DNA from: Gordionus sp. m RMFG-2023
Lineage: Eukaryota; Nematomorpha; Gordioida; Chordodea; Parachordodidae
DNA length: 64,000 nt
Direction: 5' to 3'
Assembly (NCBI RefSeq): GCF_954871325.1
Contig: NC_088777.1
Location: 16,779,366 to 16,843,365, forward strand
Part shown: positions 36,491-49,316 of the stretch, in pieces
Layout of the letters: every line of letters starts with the position of its first letter
How positions within the stretch are numbered: the stretch's first letter is position 1
Made by a program: the position numbers and the translations under genes
Notes under the pieces: generated by a model
Database searches by the model: none
What the model was told of the DNA's origin: nothing
The model's input: only the letters and a program-made list of their open reading frames with translations

Positions 36491-38133
36491 TTGGTGAAAT
36501 TAACATTTAAAAAGAAATGGCATTGAGTATTGTTTGTTACATTTACAAATATGAGATAAAATAAATTGATAAGAAATTTAATTATAATAATTTTTAAGCA
36601 TAGGAAGGTACCACTAAATAATTTTCACTTATTAAACTGCTAGGTTATAATAGAGAGAAGGTATTTTTAGCAAAATGTGAAGTGATAACCCTCTGATTAT
36701 TACACAATGCATATTTAAAATTAAATTTTTTTAAAGTAAAAGAGTGGAGGAGACCCCTAAAAATAATTTTGGCCAACAATAATCAAGCAGCAATATGTGA
36801 TTGATATTTTTTAGATTAATGCATAAAATTTGATATAAGAAATAAAAATTACATTTTAGTAAAAAAATGACTGTAAATAGTTATTTTGAAATTTGCAAAA
36901 AAAATTATTAGTTACTTTATAAAATAGGTTAATATATTATAAAATGCTTTCCCAAATTTAAAATTACTGTATATTAAATATGATGCTACTTAAATAAGGT
37001 GCTCATATAGAATGTTTGTTTAGTGTAAGGCTTATTTTTTGGAAAACTAGCACACCTTTAAATTATGCATTTGTGTTTTGCCAAACTTTTTTTTAATAAA
37101 AAAAAAATGCATTCCTTGTTTAACTAGTTATGTTAGAAATAATGTAGCTAGTTACTTTCTAAGGACATGGGTACTTTTCAAAAGTAACTTTTAACACTAA
37201 AAATATTATATTTTTCAAATTGGAATGAACCATATTTTATGGCTAAAAGGAAAAATAAGATTCCTTTAGGCCAAATTTGAGATTTAAAAAAAAGTTGATT
37301 TTAAAATTTTGGTGAAAAGAATATTTTTCAAAAATACTAGCAATGTTGTTGATGACTTATTCTGACATTAGACATTTCTTAAAAAATAAAATGAATTTTC
37401 TAGTATATTGCATTATCAATAAAAATTTTAACACATTATTACCAAACTATTATACATTTAACTGCAATATTATAAAAATCAAGGGTTGATTATATGAACT
37501 CCCATGGATATCAATTGTGCAGGACCCATTCCATCATTTAATTAGTCTTGATTTTAATTGACTCACTTTATATTTGATAAAACTACTGAAGTATTTATCT
37601 CATCAAAATTAGCAATCAGAAGAATGTATTTGCTAATCTTTCCAAATTAACAATCACTTCATAAACTATTGAAAAGAATTTAGAATGGAAATGTTTAAAA
37701 AATACTTTAACAAGTTTTCAAGGGCATTAATAAAGCGTCTATAAATTTTTGCTTAAAATATCAGTATTTCGTATATTATAACTATATTTAATAAAAGTAT
37801 GTAATACGATAAATTGGGAATCATTGTTCTTACGCATCCCAATAATTACTCTTTGCAAAAGGAAAAATCTTAAATTATAGTAATATTTATATGCGATCTA
37901 ATTAAAATAAGATAAAAATTATAGTAACATTTATATACGATGTAATTAAAATAAGATAAAAATAACTTAAAATTACCTTAGCCAAATATATCAAATATTC
38001 ACTTCAAGTTTAACGCTATTTGAAATTGGATAATAATTCAAAAATTAAAAAATGTTTTAAAATTTATTTTTAAATTATTCTAATAAAAAGTAATTATTTT
38101 ATAAATTATACATATGAATAAAAGACACGATAG
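36491..38133. other. AT-rich DNA with a short tandem duplication
   Basis: A segment of about 50 bp (ATTTATATGCGATCTAATTA versus ATTTATATACGATGTAATTA) is repeated in tandem at about 37873-37970. Fragments with AGTTACTTT near 37150 and 37180 probably derive from the AAAAGTAACT hAT family. No gene was found. Confidence 0.4.
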
Positions 38134-38624
38134 CAGTGGCGTATCCAAAATTTTCCTATAGATGGGAAAATTTTTCCTTAGTTGACCTTCGTTCAGCTTT
38201 TTCCCGGCCTCCAAATGGGTCATATAATTATGTTATTCTATTAAATTATTAATAATTCAATAATAAAAAGAAGAAATAAAGGTTATAATATAATCCAATT
38301 TTTTATTTTAAATTAGATACATTTATATTTAATAAAAAAAATTTTTAACGTAAAATTGAAATAAGTTTAGTTTCATTTTTTTTTATAAAATTTGCTTTCA
38401 AAAACTCAGCTTAAATTCTCATACAATATAAGTAGAATAAAAAAAATTTATTGAAAATACAAATTGTAGTATGTATAAAATATTGACAAGCAAGTTTTTA
38501 TAACTTATCAAATACAATATTATACAAAAAATTTATTAAATACTATAATTATAATGTGATTTTTAATTTTCGTGAGAAATTTGCCAATTTATCAAGAAAT
38601 AGGAAAATCCTGGATATGCCACTG
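38134..38624. repeat. MITE, 491 bp, with CAGTGGCGTATCC ends
   Basis: The left end CAGTGGCGTATCC continues as AAAATTTTCC. The right end is the complement of CAGTGGCATATCC followed by AGGATTTTCC, giving about 23-bp inverted ends with few mismatches. The interior is AT-rich without coding sequence, and no clear target duplication is seen. Confidence 0.6.
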
Positions 38625-38789
38625 ACTCACAAGGAAAGGAAATTTTAATAAAATTTATTTTTTATAAGACAAGTTTTATGTTGGAATTGATTTTCAAATA
38701 TTTGCATTTTGATTAGGTGGGGGAGGGGAGGGGTAAAATTAAGGATTACCCCCCCCCCCCTCTTTATTGGTTACGCACCTGCATGATAG

Positions 38790-38929
38790 GAATATTGTGT
38801 AAACCTCAAGATTTAGCACATAGACCTTCAAATCTTTCTACCCTCTCTCCAGGCTTAAATAATATTATTTTAGCTAAAATCTTAATCTATCCGTTTTTTA
38901 AAATCGGCCCAGATCGGGTAACAGCACTA
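38790..38929. mobile_element. Right-end fragment of a TAGTGTTGTTAA-family MITE
   Basis: The end AAATCGGCCCAGATCGGGTA, then ACAGCACTA matches the right end of the 39138-39354 element (AAATCGGCTCAAAACGAGCC, then GTTTAACAACACTA). The left end is not recognisable. Confidence 0.4.
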
Positions 38930-39137
38930 AAAGCTTGATATGGTTCGTTAAAAACGACCTGATTAAGATTTTACATAAATAATATTATGTAAGACTAAAG
39001 ACTTGTTAAATAGAGGTCCAAACCTTTCCTCCATCTATGAGCAAAATACCTAATTAATATATCATAAAAAGTGCCGAACATCATCTTAGCAGAACTACAA
39101 CTAGTTGACTATATTCACTCATACGAAATTTCCCTGT

Positions 39138-39354
39138 TAGTGTTGTTAAACGGCTCGTTTAGAGCCGATTTTTAAAAACGGCTAACTCAAAATTTCATCC
39201 AGAAATATATTTCACAAGCCTGAAGATTTTGTTTGTAGAAGGAACCTAGACATATACTCTCGAAATTTCAAGGTTTAGGCAATATTTTTCTGGCAAAAAT
39301 ATTAAGTTAGCTGTTTTTAAAAATCGGCTCAAAACGAGCCGTTTAACAACACTA
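39138..39354. mobile_element. TAGTGTTGTTAA-family MITE, 217 bp, complete
   Basis: The ends TAGTGTTGTTAAACGGCTCG and its exact complement form clean 20-bp inverted repeats. The flanks TTCCCTGT and GTCCCTGA share the six inner bases, consistent with an 8-bp hAT-type target duplication. The first 14 bases are those of the 6.4-kb foldback at 53265-59683, so one transposase may have moved both. Confidence 0.7.
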
Positions 39355-40297
39355 GTCCCTGAAACATCTTTTAGCATTTTCAGAATGTTAGATATATTTA
39401 TTTTATAATTAATGACAATAACAAAAAAAGATTTTGTATCTTAACTTAAAAAATCAGTTTATATTATCATATTTTTTTATCGTTATAATTTACATTTTTT
39501 ATTATTTTATCACTTAAATTAAATTTGATCTTATAAATGAACATTATACTTTTGTTTTACGTAACTTAATGATTATTATTATTTTTTTATTATTTGTTTT
39601 ATAGATTAATTAAATAGATAAATATAGCCCACATTTTTCTAAAAAGAGATGGTATTTTATTTAGTGTTAAATTATTTATGATACAATATTCTATTTAGTG
39701 ATACTGATATTTTTATGATATGCTATATTGATGAATAATTCTGATACAGTGGTATTAGGCGGGTACGCAGTGCCCCCCCCCCCCGCCAAAGCAAAAAATG
39801 CAGATATATATCATATTCAAGTTATTTTATCAATTAATTTCCACAACTTGGCATAATATATTATTTTCAAATTTGTAGTGGTGTAATATTTATATATCAT
39901 TTTCAATTTCTCAATTAATAATGATATATATAAGAATTTTTTAAACATATTGATGATGATAAAAATTCTAGTCATCCTACAAAAAAAGTATAAATAATTT
40001 TATAACATTTTATAATAAAAGAAAAATATACTTCTTAAAAAGGTATTAAAGTTACTTATGATAAATGTTTTTTTAATAATATATTTATATTCCACCCCTC
40101 AATTTTCAATATCCAACAAACTTCTTGCTAATCAAAAGTTAAAATTTCAAAATAACTACTAAATGGATATGAAGCATACTCTATCCGAGACAATGGAGCA
40201 TATTGCAAGATATATGCCCTGTTTAGCCTAAGATATGCTGGAAGAAATAGTTAAGCTTAACAGTCTTGTTAAGATGGTTCCATGTCAATTCGAAATT
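39355..40297. other. AT-rich DNA
   Basis: Contains a poly-C run with GGGTACGCAGTGCCC at 39757-39785, part of the dispersed G-run repeat. Otherwise nothing supported. Confidence 0.4.
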
Positions 40298-40595
40298 TTT
40301 TGCGAAAAACTTTTTCGAAAAACTTTTATCGCGAATGTCGTTTATCGCGAATGAATTTTATAGCGAAACTTTTATCGCGAATCCACATTAGCAAATACTT
40401 TTCCGCGAAGACAATATAGCAAAACAAATATCGCGAATTTTTTATAGTGAAACTATTTTCGCGAAACCTTTAAAGTGAATACATTAGAGCGAAATTTTTA
40501 TCGCGATCAATAATCGCGAAATTTTATAGCGAAGTCAATATCGCGAAACATAAACCTAAAGACATTATAGCGAAAACTATTTCGCGAAATATAAC
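40298..40595. repeat. TCGCGAA-rich degenerate array
   Basis: About 15 occurrences of GCGAA, most within TATCGCGAA, ATAGCGAA or TTCGCGAAA, spaced roughly 18-22 bp over 300 bp. TCGCGA is a palindrome and very rare elsewhere in this AT-rich window, so the clustering is not chance. It lies to the left of the inverted tandem arrays at 41145-43760 and may be a terminal array of the same element. Confidence 0.65.
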
Positions 40596-41144
40596 GCGGC
40601 CTATTATTATTTTTTTTATTAAAATTATTTATTTTATTTATATTTAATGTTAATATTTTATTTATCAACAATAAACATATTATATGATATATATTTTTTA
40701 TATATATTATTATATTATGAAATGAAAAATAAAATAAAATGGATTACTTTTATTTGATGTTTTTTTAATAAAATAAATGATATGCATGCTACTATTGTAA
40801 TATTTTTTGTTACAATTTATTAGTGATTTTCACGACCAAAATTTTAAACAAAAAGTATTTTTTAAGTTCAAAAAGATTTTTGAACATATTTTGATAAAAA
40901 ATTTAAATTTTTTTTGAGGAATTCTTTTGTGAATTTTTTTATAAATAAACAATCTTTTAGGTAAAATCTTTTATATTTTTTTTTATCGTTTTTGTAAAAT
41001 TATCTATTTTTTATGTATAAAATAGGTGGGTTTCCTAAATAATTTTTTTTTAAAATATTTTTATATAACTTATTTATATTATTTTATTTGATCTTTTTAA
41101 GGAAAATAATTTAATCTGACAATTTTTATATTCGTTATTGAAGA

Positions 41145-43765
41145 CTTGGAAAAATATCAATTATCATAATCGGTGTTTTTAAACATATTAGATTTTTTTA
41201 CGGTAAAATATGTGTTTTTAACATGTTAAATAAAAATTTCAATTAAGATGCACCACATAAAAGTGACAATTATCATAATCGTTATTTTTAAAGTTTTTTA
41301 AATTTATTGACATAAATCGGCTTAAATAAGTATTAACAACTTCAGGGAAGATGTACCCTAGATAAGTGACAATTGTCATAATCCTTATTATTAAAGTTTT
41401 TTGAATTTTTTTGATGCAAATGGGTAAAAATGTAGAATGTAAACTTGTTAAATTAAGATTTCATGTAGATGTACCACAGAAAAGTGACAATTGTAATAAT
41501 CGTTATTTTTAAACTTTTTTGACGTTAATGAGCCAAAATAAGTATTGATAACATGTTTAAATAAAACTTTAGTGAAGATGTACCCAAGATAAGTGACAAT
41601 TGTCATAATCATTCTTAAAGTTTTTTGAATTTTATTGACGCAAATGGGCAAAAATAAATTGCTAACATGATTAAATAAAACTTCAATGAAGATGTACCCT
41701 AGATAAGTGACAATTGTCATAATCGTTATTTTTAAAGTTTTTTAATTTAATTGACGCAAATGGGCAAAAATAGAAATTGCTAACATGTTAAAATAAAATA
41801 TTAATGAAGATGTACCATAGATAAGTAACAATTGTCATAATCGTTGTTTTTAAAGTTTTTTGTTTTGATACAAATGGGTAAAAATATAGATTGTAAAAAT
41901 GTAAAATAAAAATTTCATGAAGATTTACTATATAAAAGTGACAATTGTCATAATCGTTATTTTTAAAAGTTTTAAAATTTTTTTGAAGCAAATAGGATAA
42001 AATTTAAATTGCTAACATGTTAAAATAATAATTCAGTGAAGATGTACCCTAGATAAGTGAAAATAGTCATAATCGTTATTTTTAAAGTTTTTGAATTGTT
42101 TGACGCAGTTGGACAAAAATATTAATTGTTAACATGTTAAAATAAATTTTCAGTCATAACAAAAAAACAAATCGATATTTTCATTCTCATAATCGTTGTT
42201 CCTTTTATCCTGCTTAAAATTTGGTAAAAATATGCAAAGTGATTATTAAAGATAGTTGTAACCTATGTTAAATTCTAAACTTTTAAGATATGGATTCACA
42301 ATCTTATTCCTTTGATTAATAAATTTTAATTCTACATTATAAAAATGTATAACCCTGCATTCACAGTTAACAAATATTTTTGTATACTCGTGGCAAAATA
42401 GTGCTGAGTCTGAATTCAGGGTAGGATTTTTATAAAAAGAACTTAAAAACCATATGAATATTATTTAATAATATGATACAATCGTTAAGATTTTATTTTT
42501 ATATACATATGGTTAATAGGATTACAATCTATATTTTAACCCATTTACATCAAAAAACTTTAAAAATAACGATTAAAACGATTGTCACTTTCAATGGTAT
42601 ATCTTCATGTTTAATTAACATGTTTACAATCTATATTTTTACCCATTTGCAACAAAAAATTTTTAAAAAAACTTTATTAACAACGACAAATGTAACTTAT
42701 CTATGGTACATCTTCATTAAATTTTATTTTAACATGTAAGCAATTTATATTTTTGTCCTTTTGCGTCTAAAAAATTCAAATAATTTTAAAATAACGATTA
42801 TGACAATTGTCACTTTTCAATGGTAGATCTTCATGAAATTTTAATTTAGCATGTTTACAATCTATATTTTTACCCATTTGCGTCAAAAAAATTCAAAAAA
42901 CTTTAAAAATAACGATTATGAATTGTCACTTATCTAGTGTACATCTAACTGAAATTTTATTTAAACATGTTAGCAATACTTATTTTAGCCCATTTAAGTC
43001 AAAAAAATTCAAAAAGTTATAAAATAATGATTATGACAATTATCACTTTTCTATAGTACATCTTCATGAAATTTTAATTTAACATGTTTACAATCTATAT
43101 TTTTACCCATTTACGTTAAAAAATTTTTAAAAAGTTCAAAAATAATGATTATGATAATTGTCACTTATCTAGGGTACATCTTCACTGAAGTTTTATTTAA
43201 ACATAATAGCAATACTTATTTTAACGCATTTTGGTCAAAAAAATCCAAAATAAAGATTATGACAATTGTTACTTTTCAATGGTAGATCTTCATAAAATTT
43301 TAATTTAGCACGTTTACAATCTATATTTTTACCCATTTGCAACAAAAAAATTCAAAAAACTTTATAAACAACGATTATGATAATTGTCACTTTTCAATGG
43401 TAGATCTTCATGAAATTTTAATTTAGAATGTTAACAATCTATATTTTTACCCATTTGCAACAAAAATATTCAAAAAACTTTATAAACAACGATTATGAAA
43501 ATTGTAACTTATATCTATGATACATCTTCACTGAAATTTTATTTTAATATGTAACAATTTATATTTTTGACCATTTACGTCAAAAAATTGTAAAAAAACT
43601 TTAAAAATAATGATTATGACAATTGTCGCTTTTATATGCTACATCCTAATTGAAATTATAATTTAACATGTTAAAAATCATATTTTTGCCCAGCGTTATA
43701 AAAATCTAATATATGTTTAAAAATACCGATTATGATAATTGCCATATTTCCAAGTAACATCTTCA
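41145..43765. repeat. Foldback structure of inverted ~115-bp tandem arrays
   Basis: The left array (41145-42160, about 8 units) has units reading AAGTGACAATTGTCATAATC then GTTATTTTTAAAG. The right array (about 42480-43765, about 11 units) carries the reverse complement. The outermost units match each other (ACTTGG...AATTATCATAATCGG), so the arms are collinear inverted copies. Each intact unit holds the 12-bp palindrome TGACAATTGTCA. The ~320-bp spacer contains a small MITE (42352-42422). Open frames in this region follow the repeat period and are not genes. Confidence 0.85.
42352..42422. repeat. 71-bp MITE, relative of the 23122 hairpin
   Basis: The left end ACCCTGCATTCACAGTTA pairs with the complement of the right end, ACCCTGAATTCA. 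It shares CATTCACAGTTA with the hairpin in S6 kinase intron 8. It lies in the spacer between the two inverted arrays. Confidence 0.5.
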
Positions 43766-43975
43766 TTGAATTTATAATTTAATATCTTTACAATATAAAT
43801 GATATTTTTACCCTTTTGAGTCAAAAAATTTCAAAAATCTTAAAAAATAAAAAATATGACTGAATATGATAATTTTTTATTATTCATTTATCATTAAAAC
43901 ATGTATACAAAATATAAAAATAAAAAATGAATATATATCTTATATTATAATTTTCCGATGTCCTCCTACGTCATC

Positions 43976-44078
43976 GTGACGTCATGTCATCGCTACGTCA
44001 TGTCATCGCTACGTCATGTCATCGCTACGTCATGTCATCGCTACGTCATGTCATCGCTACGTCATGTCATCGGTACGT
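43976..44078. repeat. 16-bp tandem array with ACGTCA motifs
   Basis: Six tandem copies of GTCATGTCATCGCTAC run from 43981 to 44076, the last with one change. At the left edge is TGACGTCA, a perfect palindromic CRE/ATF-type site, and every unit junction recreates TACGTCA. The array lies just right of the inverted arrays. Confidence 0.8.
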
Positions 44079-44144
44079 ATTTATTTTTATTTTTTTTATT
44101 TGTTGATTTTATTTATTTATACAAACAGATGATCCTACCAATTT

Positions 44145-44345
44145 TTAGAGATTATTACTTTTATCGATTTAGAACTATAAATAATACTGCTTGGACGATG
44201 GTTCAACAACTTTTTCCTTGAATTTATTTTTAAATATATTATATTTTTTATTATTTTTAGCGATTATTACTTTTAGCGGTTTAGAACTACAAAAAATACT
44301 GCTTGGACGATGGTTCAACAAGTTCATCATTTTCCTTGAATTCCT
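44145..44345. repeat. Tandem duplication of ~110 bp
   Basis: The phrase ACTGCTTGGACGATGGTTCA with its flanks (GATTATTACTTTTA, TTTAGAACTA) occurs at about 44149-44220 and again at 44262-44342 with several differences. No known protein is encoded. Confidence 0.6.
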
Positions 44346-45590
44346 GAAATCGGAGTGCCAGTTATTTTAAAAAATTCTCTAAATAAGGGCACTCTAAAAC
44401 AGACTTAATCAAAGTTTCCTTTTTACTGATTTCATAAGTTAAATAATAGAAGAAGTAAGATTATTAAATTAAGCTAAATTCTTTTTAAAAAAAGAAAAGA
44501 TATATACTTTTTTAACACTTACATATCACTTAAACTTTTCACTCCATACTCTTCATTATAATATCATAAAACCTTTCAGGCAACTAATCCTTATAATTGC
44601 CTTATTCACTTATATCTGTTTGTTTTCTGAAGTTTAAATATTTAAATAAGAATATTAAATTAAGTTAATTATACTAATTATTTTATCTACTTTATAAATT
44701 AAGAATAAGAATCTTTAATTAGGTTAAAGCGTTGTGTAAATTTAATCAAGAAAGTGTTAATTAAAAAATAGGAAATTTGAATGCAGGTTGATCTTATGTG
44801 GTTCAAAAACATTATGACCAATGTAAATTGGGTTACTCTTTTACTTTCACTGTATCACTAAATATCACAAAATTTCAAGAAACCATATAAATTGCCTTAT
44901 TCAATCACATTTCCCTGTTTTGAAAATTTTAAATATTATAAATCTATTAAATTGTGTTAAATTAAACTGATTTTCTCTTCACATATAAGGGCAGACGTTA
45001 TTTTGTCATGATTCTCTAATAAGTGCTTTGTACAAATTATTATTATTTTATATATAAATTCATAACTGAGTTAATTCAATAAATTTAATATCTCTAGGCT
45101 TGGGAAAATTTTTTCAAAATTATTATAAGTTGGACTGGGCTTAAAAAATATTTCTCAAAATTAAACCTATATTAGGATTTTTTAATGTTAAATGTTAGTC
45201 TTATGTTATTATTTTTATAAAGTAATATATTTTACCCGTAGACTAATTGGTAAATCAGAGATTTCCCCTTCATTAATTATAAATTTAATATCTCTGGGCT
45301 TGGTTTCAAAATTATTAGGGATTGAGGTGGGCTTGAGAAAATCTTTTTAAATATTAAGATCTTGGATGTTTGGATATTTTTTCCAGATATTGTAGGCTTG
45401 AACCTATATTGGGATTTTTTGTTGTCTTATTTTAATATTTTTATAAAGATATATATTTTAACTCAAAGAATAGTTTTCAGTAACATACAAAGTATACAAC
45501 ATATATATCCCTACTAAAGATATCACTAACATTCATTATTTTAACAACAGTCTCAAATAATATGGGAAAAATCAAAATTTAAAAAATACT
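44346..45590. other. AT-rich DNA with a dispersed 'gggctt' repeat
   Basis: The part at 45060-45420 contains repeated phrases such as TATCTCTGGGCTTGG, AAGATCTTGGATG and GGCTTGAACCT. It is homologous to 47181-47381 joined to 59692-59830, the sequence split by the large hAT stack. No gene was found. Confidence 0.5.
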
Positions 45591-45745
45591 AAAATTCTCT
45601 TTTCCTTTCTTTCCCTTTTAATTTCTTTTATTATCTTCCCCTTTCTCATCATTTCCCTTTCCTATCTTCACTTTTTAATTTTCTTTTCTATACCTTCTTT
45701 CCTTTTAATTTCCCTATTTTCTTTTTATTTAATTTTCTTTTATTT
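45591..45745. repeat. Polypyrimidine tract, ~150 bp
   Basis: Almost pure C/T on this strand (mixtures of CTTTCC, TTTTCTTT and TTCCCTT) with only occasional A residues. Such mirror-like tracts can adopt triplex structure; it is most simply a decayed microsatellite. Confidence 0.7.
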
Positions 45746-46258
45746 CCCCTACCTCAGGCTACACACTCCAGCCGAAAGCTGTACCGGTTTTACATTATTT
45801 TAATGTTTGTTTAATTTCAACAATATTTTATTTATATTTTTGCCTGATTTCTTTATTTGTCTAGGCTAACCCTAATCCCTCACATTGCTACAAAACATGA
45901 TGAATCTATTATTAAAGATAAGCAAAGAAAATAATGACGACTAAACAAATGCCTTACCCGTTCTAAAGTTACTGGTAAACAAAATAATAAAGAACTACGC
46001 TTGAAATGAACTCATCTGGAGGTTTATTTTGTTTTTTTTTATCTTATGTTTTATATCTATGTTTATTTTATTTTCACCCAGTTCTCCAAATGATATTTCT
46101 AACACCACTACCACAATCCCTATGCCACCTCCGCCTATTTTTTAACAAATATAAACATTTAATTCTGTACTATCATTCACTTCACTAGGAGTTAATATAA
46201 ATATTACTTTATCCGAATCTCTGAGAAACTTTCATGAATATTTAGAGGAATGTTTAAA

Positions 46259-46830
46259 CTTGAATGTACAGTACAGCCAATTTCATCAATTTTAAATTTC
46301 ATCAACTTTATTAATGGAAAAATATGCAGTAGTTCTGTCGTGGCCTTTATAACACTACTTACGACCGTTTTATGGTTGAGTTAACATTGTCGTTCATGAT
46401 TCTATTTTAGAGGGGGATACCAATGCTAACATTGACAGAAATATCGTTTTGCGTGATCAAACTTGAATGTACAGTACAGCCAATTTCATCAACTTTATTA
46501 ATGGAAAAATATGCAGTAGTTCTGTCGTGGCCTTTATAACAATACTCACGACTATTTTATGGTTTAGTTAACATTGTCGTTCATGATTTTATTTTAGAGG
46601 GGGATACCAATGCTGACATTGACAGAAATATCGTTTTGCGTTCTTCTTTTACCAGTATCTCAAGGCATAGGCATATCATCTTTATCAGGACGTATTGTGT
46701 TTTGTACACTGCTTTGAGCCGTCATTACTTTCATCTACAACCCTAAATGATATAAAATTATACATTAATTATTTCCTCTCCAGACGACCGCCCAGATTTA
46801 TTTTGTCACTTTTTCCATCAAAAATTAAAA
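46259..46830 (+). pseudogene. Duplicated gene fragment, possibly ionotropic-receptor-like
   Basis: A 203-bp unit (46259-46461) is repeated at once (46462 to about 46650), the second copy lacking about 16 bp. Plus-strand readings include VVAFITILTTILWFS, and later SQGIGISSLSGRIVFCTLL followed by AVITFIY. The SGRIVF motif followed by a hydrophobic segment recalls the channel region of arthropod ionotropic (variant glutamate) receptors. Stops and frame changes separate these pieces, so no functional gene is present. The resemblance is short and could be accidental. Confidence 0.3.
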
Positions 46831-47373
46831 TGCCACAAGGATTAGCTTTTAATTTTATAATACATATTAAATATTCCTCATTATTTTTTAAAAAATTATC
46901 ATAAATTTATATGTCAATAAAAAAAATATCTTAAAAAATATATAAATAATTTGCATATAAGTTTCATTAGTAATGGCATTTTTGTAATTTAAATAGACAG
47001 CATTTTATTTTACTTAACATAAAAAAATATATATCCCTTATTAAATTCTTTGACAAATAATTTCAGAAATGCAAGACATTCATTAAATTTATCTGAAAAA
47101 CAACAATAACCTTATATAATAAACAACATATTTTTTAGATATAATTTTAATTGATCATATTACAAAAAAATATAAGAGTCGGTTATTTTTATTTTATTTG
47201 TCATGATTATCTAATAAGTGGTTGCCCAGGTCTTCCCAGTTTCCCTTAATACGGAATTTACATGTTTTTTTTCCATATTAGACTAATTGGTAAATTAGAT
47301 ATTTCCCGTTCATGTGATGATATTAAAGATTTAACTATCTCCGAGGCGGGAAAAAATTTTTAAAATTATAATG
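46831..47373. other. AT-rich DNA and start of the split host repeat
   Basis: From about 47181 the sequence matches 44997-45300 (TTTGTCATGATTATCTAATA; GACTAATTGGTAAAT) and continues after the hAT stack at 59692. Confidence 0.5.
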
Positions 47374-47762
47374 GGTAGGACCAAGGTTGCCATGCCTCCC
47401 CCATCAGTGGGAGTCTCCCACAATTTTTTAGTTTACCCACATACATCTCACTCCCACAAAACTCCCACAATTAGAAATCTCCCACAATCTCCCACAAAAA
47501 TCTCCCACAATTTTTAATTTCTCCCACAATTTTTTTTTAGCATTTTAATGTTTTTAATATATAAATAATAATTTTGAGAGACAGTATTTGATTATTTTTA
47601 TATTTTTAAAATAAATTTTAAATATTTATTCGAAAAATATGTCTAGTTCTTTTATTTTATTTTTCCGCTAATTTTAAATTCTCCATCCAATCCAATCCAT
47701 TCGACATTTTCAAAATTTGAAGTTAGAATAGTATGGGAAACTAGTGCTTTTTTTATATTTTT

Positions 47763-48672
47763 ATTTATATATACCATGATAGTTATCTTCTAGGTGAGAT
47801 TTAGATTGTTTTGAGGTTAAAGCACTAGTTTCCAATACTGATGTTGTTTTTTGGACAATAAAATGTTATAATTAAATATATAAAAAGAAAAATTATTTTC
47901 AATATAAATTGCTTATGTACTATTATATATTAAAAAATATATTATTAATATTAGAAGTAATATTTTTAAAAATTAGCAATGAAAGTGGAACTCATCTTAG
48001 AAAATATTATTATCCTAATCATCTTTAATCTAAGCTTAAAAAATCCTAAATATTATACATATTTTATATTTTTATTTATATATACCATGATAGTTATCTT
48101 CTAGGTGAGATTTAGATTGTTTTGAGGTTAAAGCATTAGTTTCCAATACTGATGTTGTTTTTTGGACAATAAAATGTTATAATTAAATATATAAAAAGAA
48201 AAATTATTTTCAATATAAATTGCTTATGTACTATTATATATTAAAAAATATATTATTAATATTAGAAGTAATATTTTTAAAAATTAGCAATGAAAGTGGA
48301 ACTCATCTTAGAAAATATTATTATCCTAATCATCTTTAATCTAAGCTTAAAAAATCCTAAATATTATACATATTTTATATTTTTATTTATATATACCATG
48401 ATAGTTATCTTCTAGGTGAGATTTAGATTGTTTTGAGGTTAAAGCATTAGTTTCCAATACTGATGTTGTTTTTTGGACAATAAAATGTTATAATTAAATA
48501 TATAAAAAGAAAAATTATTTTCAATATAAACTGCTTATGTACTATTATATATTAAAAATATATTATTAATATTAGAAGTAATATTTTTAAAAATTAGCAA
48601 TGAAAGTGGAACTCATCTTAGAAAATATTATTATCTTAATCATCTTTAATCTAAGCTTAAGATATCCTAAGA
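47763..48672. repeat. Three tandem copies of a 311-bp unit
   Basis: Landmark ATACCATGATAG occurs at 47771, 48082 and 48393, so the period is 311 bp, with near-identical copies. The inner element of the same family has only two (landmarks at 51264 and 51575, inverted). The unit is internal to the hAT element and non-coding. Confidence 0.9.
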
Positions 48673-49316
48673 GGCCGAGTTAATGGTTAAACAAAATTAT
48701 AAAATGTCATGCCAGGATTTTTATAAATATCTTAATAACGACGGTAAACGTTTAGTTCCATTATTTAAATCTCATATAAAATATAATTAACTATAACTAT
48801 TTGACTTTCTATATTTTATAAAATCTTATTTATACATTTGCATAAAATCAAATAAATTTATTTTTTACATTGTAAAATTAATATTTTGAATATTTTGGCA
48901 AATCATAAAAATACAGAAGCATTACAATCTCCTCAAACATGACATCATATTAAATCTTATTAATAATTATCCGATAATAGTAATATTCTTACTTTGGTAT
49001 TTCTGCAGCATAATTTAGTGAGCCTTTATTAAATTATATTCTTCTGATTGCAACTGCATATTAACAGCATATAGTAGATTTCCTATATGTAAAATTCCTA
49101 AATATACTTCTGCCATTTATTTTTGAAAATTATTTTCAAATAGGACAGCTTTTATAATCTATTTATTTTTTAAAGGTTTGTATTTTAAAATTCTACGATG
49201 GCGCGTATTAAGAGGAACCAGGGTTGCCAGGTCAAAATTTTCAAATTGTGGGAGAAATTAGGTATTTTGTGGGAGAAATATAAAAATTGTGGGAGAAATT
49301 GCTAAAAAAATTTTTT

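Noticed and set aside
41448-42739. Several 67-90 aa ORFs in the tandem arrays
   Set aside because: Their peptides repeat with the DNA unit and occur on both strands; they are products of the array.
43958-44221. 87-aa ORF with SLRHVIATSCHRYVM repeats
   Set aside because: Generated by the 16-bp array (48-nt coding period); no independent support.
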